Assembly: GCA_946222435.1 (NCBI GenBank)
Contig: CAMIOJ010000127.1
Span: forward strand, 1 to 6,340
Direction of reading: 5' to 3'
DNA length: 6,340 nucleotides
DNA from: an uncultured Micrococcus sp.
GTDB lineage: Bacteria > Actinomycetota > Actinomycetes > Actinomycetales > Micrococcaceae
The notes below the pieces were generated by a model, which made no database searches, was not told where the DNA came from, and saw only the letters and a list, made by a program, of their open reading frames with translations. Positions within the stretch are counted from its first letter, which is position 1. Each line of letters starts with the position of its first letter. This document shows, one piece after another, positions 5,980-6,340 of the stretch. The position numbers and the translations under genes are program-made.

Positions 5980-6340
5980 ATGACCGTCGCCCCCGCCGCC
6001 GAGCCGTTCGACGCCATCGAGGTCATCCGCGCCAAGCGCGACGGCCACGAGCTGACCCGCGAGCAGATCGAGTGGGTGGTGGACGCCTACACCCGTGACG
6101 TGGTCGCGGACGAGCAGATGTCCGCGCTGGCCATGGCGATCTTCCTCAACGGCATGCAGCGCCGGGAGATCGCCGAGTGGACGGACGCGATGATCGCCTC
6201 GGGCGAGCGCATGGACTTCTCCGGGCTGACCGCTCCGGACGGGCGTGCGCTGCGGACCTCGGACAAGCACTCCACCGGTGGCGTGGGGGACAAGATCACC
6301 CTGCCGCTGGCCCCGCTGGTCGCCTCCTACGGCGTGGCGG
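5980..6340 (+). CDS. deoA: Thymidine / pyrimidine-nucleoside phosphorylase (3' partial)
   Basis: The enzyme reversibly phosphorolyses thymidine or (deoxy)uridine to the base plus (deoxy)ribose-1-phosphate in the cytoplasm. The first 120 residues are visible; the family has about 430-450, so roughly 70% lies beyond the right edge. After a 9-residue leader, the helical-domain opening IEVIRAKRDGHELT (13-26) matches the family's IxxKRDGxxLS. ADEQMSALAMAIFLNGM at 43-59 matches the DxQxxALxMAIxxxGM helix. The phosphate-binding motif DKHSTGGVGDK is at 95-105, with Lys96, His97, Ser98 and Thr99 intact. The sequence then continues as LAPLVASYG. The residues separating strict thymidine phosphorylases from broad pyrimidine-nucleoside phosphorylases lie further downstream, so the subtype is open. 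It follows cdd after a 171-nt spacer, the logical next step for deaminated deoxycytidine. That spacer suggests it may be transcribed or tuned separately from the transporter-cdd unit. Confidence 0.95.
   Translation, partial: MTVAPAAEPFDAIEVIRAKRDGHELTREQIEWVVDAYTRDVVADEQMSALAMAIFLNGMQRREIAEWTDAMIASGERMDFSGLTAPDGRALRTSDKHSTGGVGDKITLPLAPLVASYGVA

Noticed and set aside
1..6340. Search by eye for tRNA or rRNA genes, CRISPR repeats, insertion-sequence ends or transposase motifs
   Set aside because: None was seen. The window is almost fully occupied by one operon-like gene set of uniform composition, with only 116-nt and 171-nt spacers.

Overview
The window is a GC-rich stretch whose genes all lie on the + strand. 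Codons end mostly in G or C, start codons are ATG, spacing is tight, and two junctions are ATGA overlaps. This points to a high-GC actinobacterium, and the protein sequences look Micrococcaceae-like (Micrococcus, Kocuria or Arthrobacter relatives). The taxon is an inference from composition and protein character, not a proven assignment.

Layout: (1) 1-958, the 3' part of a Bmp/Med-family substrate-binding lipoprotein gene whose signal peptide and lipobox lie upstream of the window. (2) 959-1074, a 116-nt spacer with a perfect 13-bp stem-loop directly followed by a second hairpin. (3) 1075-2625, a double-domain ABC ATPase. (4) 2622-4085 and 4082-5398, two different inner-membrane permeases joined to the preceding genes by ATGA overlaps. 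(5) 5401-5808, cytidine deaminase (cdd), two bases after the second permease. (6) 5809-5979, a 171-nt spacer with a terminator-like GC-rich hairpin and several inverted and direct repeats. (7) 5980 to the window edge, the first 120 residues of a thymidine/pyrimidine-nucleoside phosphorylase (deoA).

The genes form a nucleoside uptake and salvage locus. The lipoprotein would capture nucleosides outside the membrane, and the two permeases and the ATPase would import them. Cytidine deaminase would convert (deoxy)cytidine to (deoxy)uridine. The phosphorylase would split the pyrimidine nucleoside into base and (deoxy)ribose-1-phosphate. The transporter type is that of the B. subtilis nupNOPQ (yufNOPQ) and T. 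pallidum PnrA families.

I see no mobile element, CRISPR array, RNA gene, regulator gene or clear sign of horizontal transfer. I found no previously undescribed system. The points worth a second look are the structured spacers, the asymmetry of the two ATPase sites, and the long low-complexity tail of the first permease.
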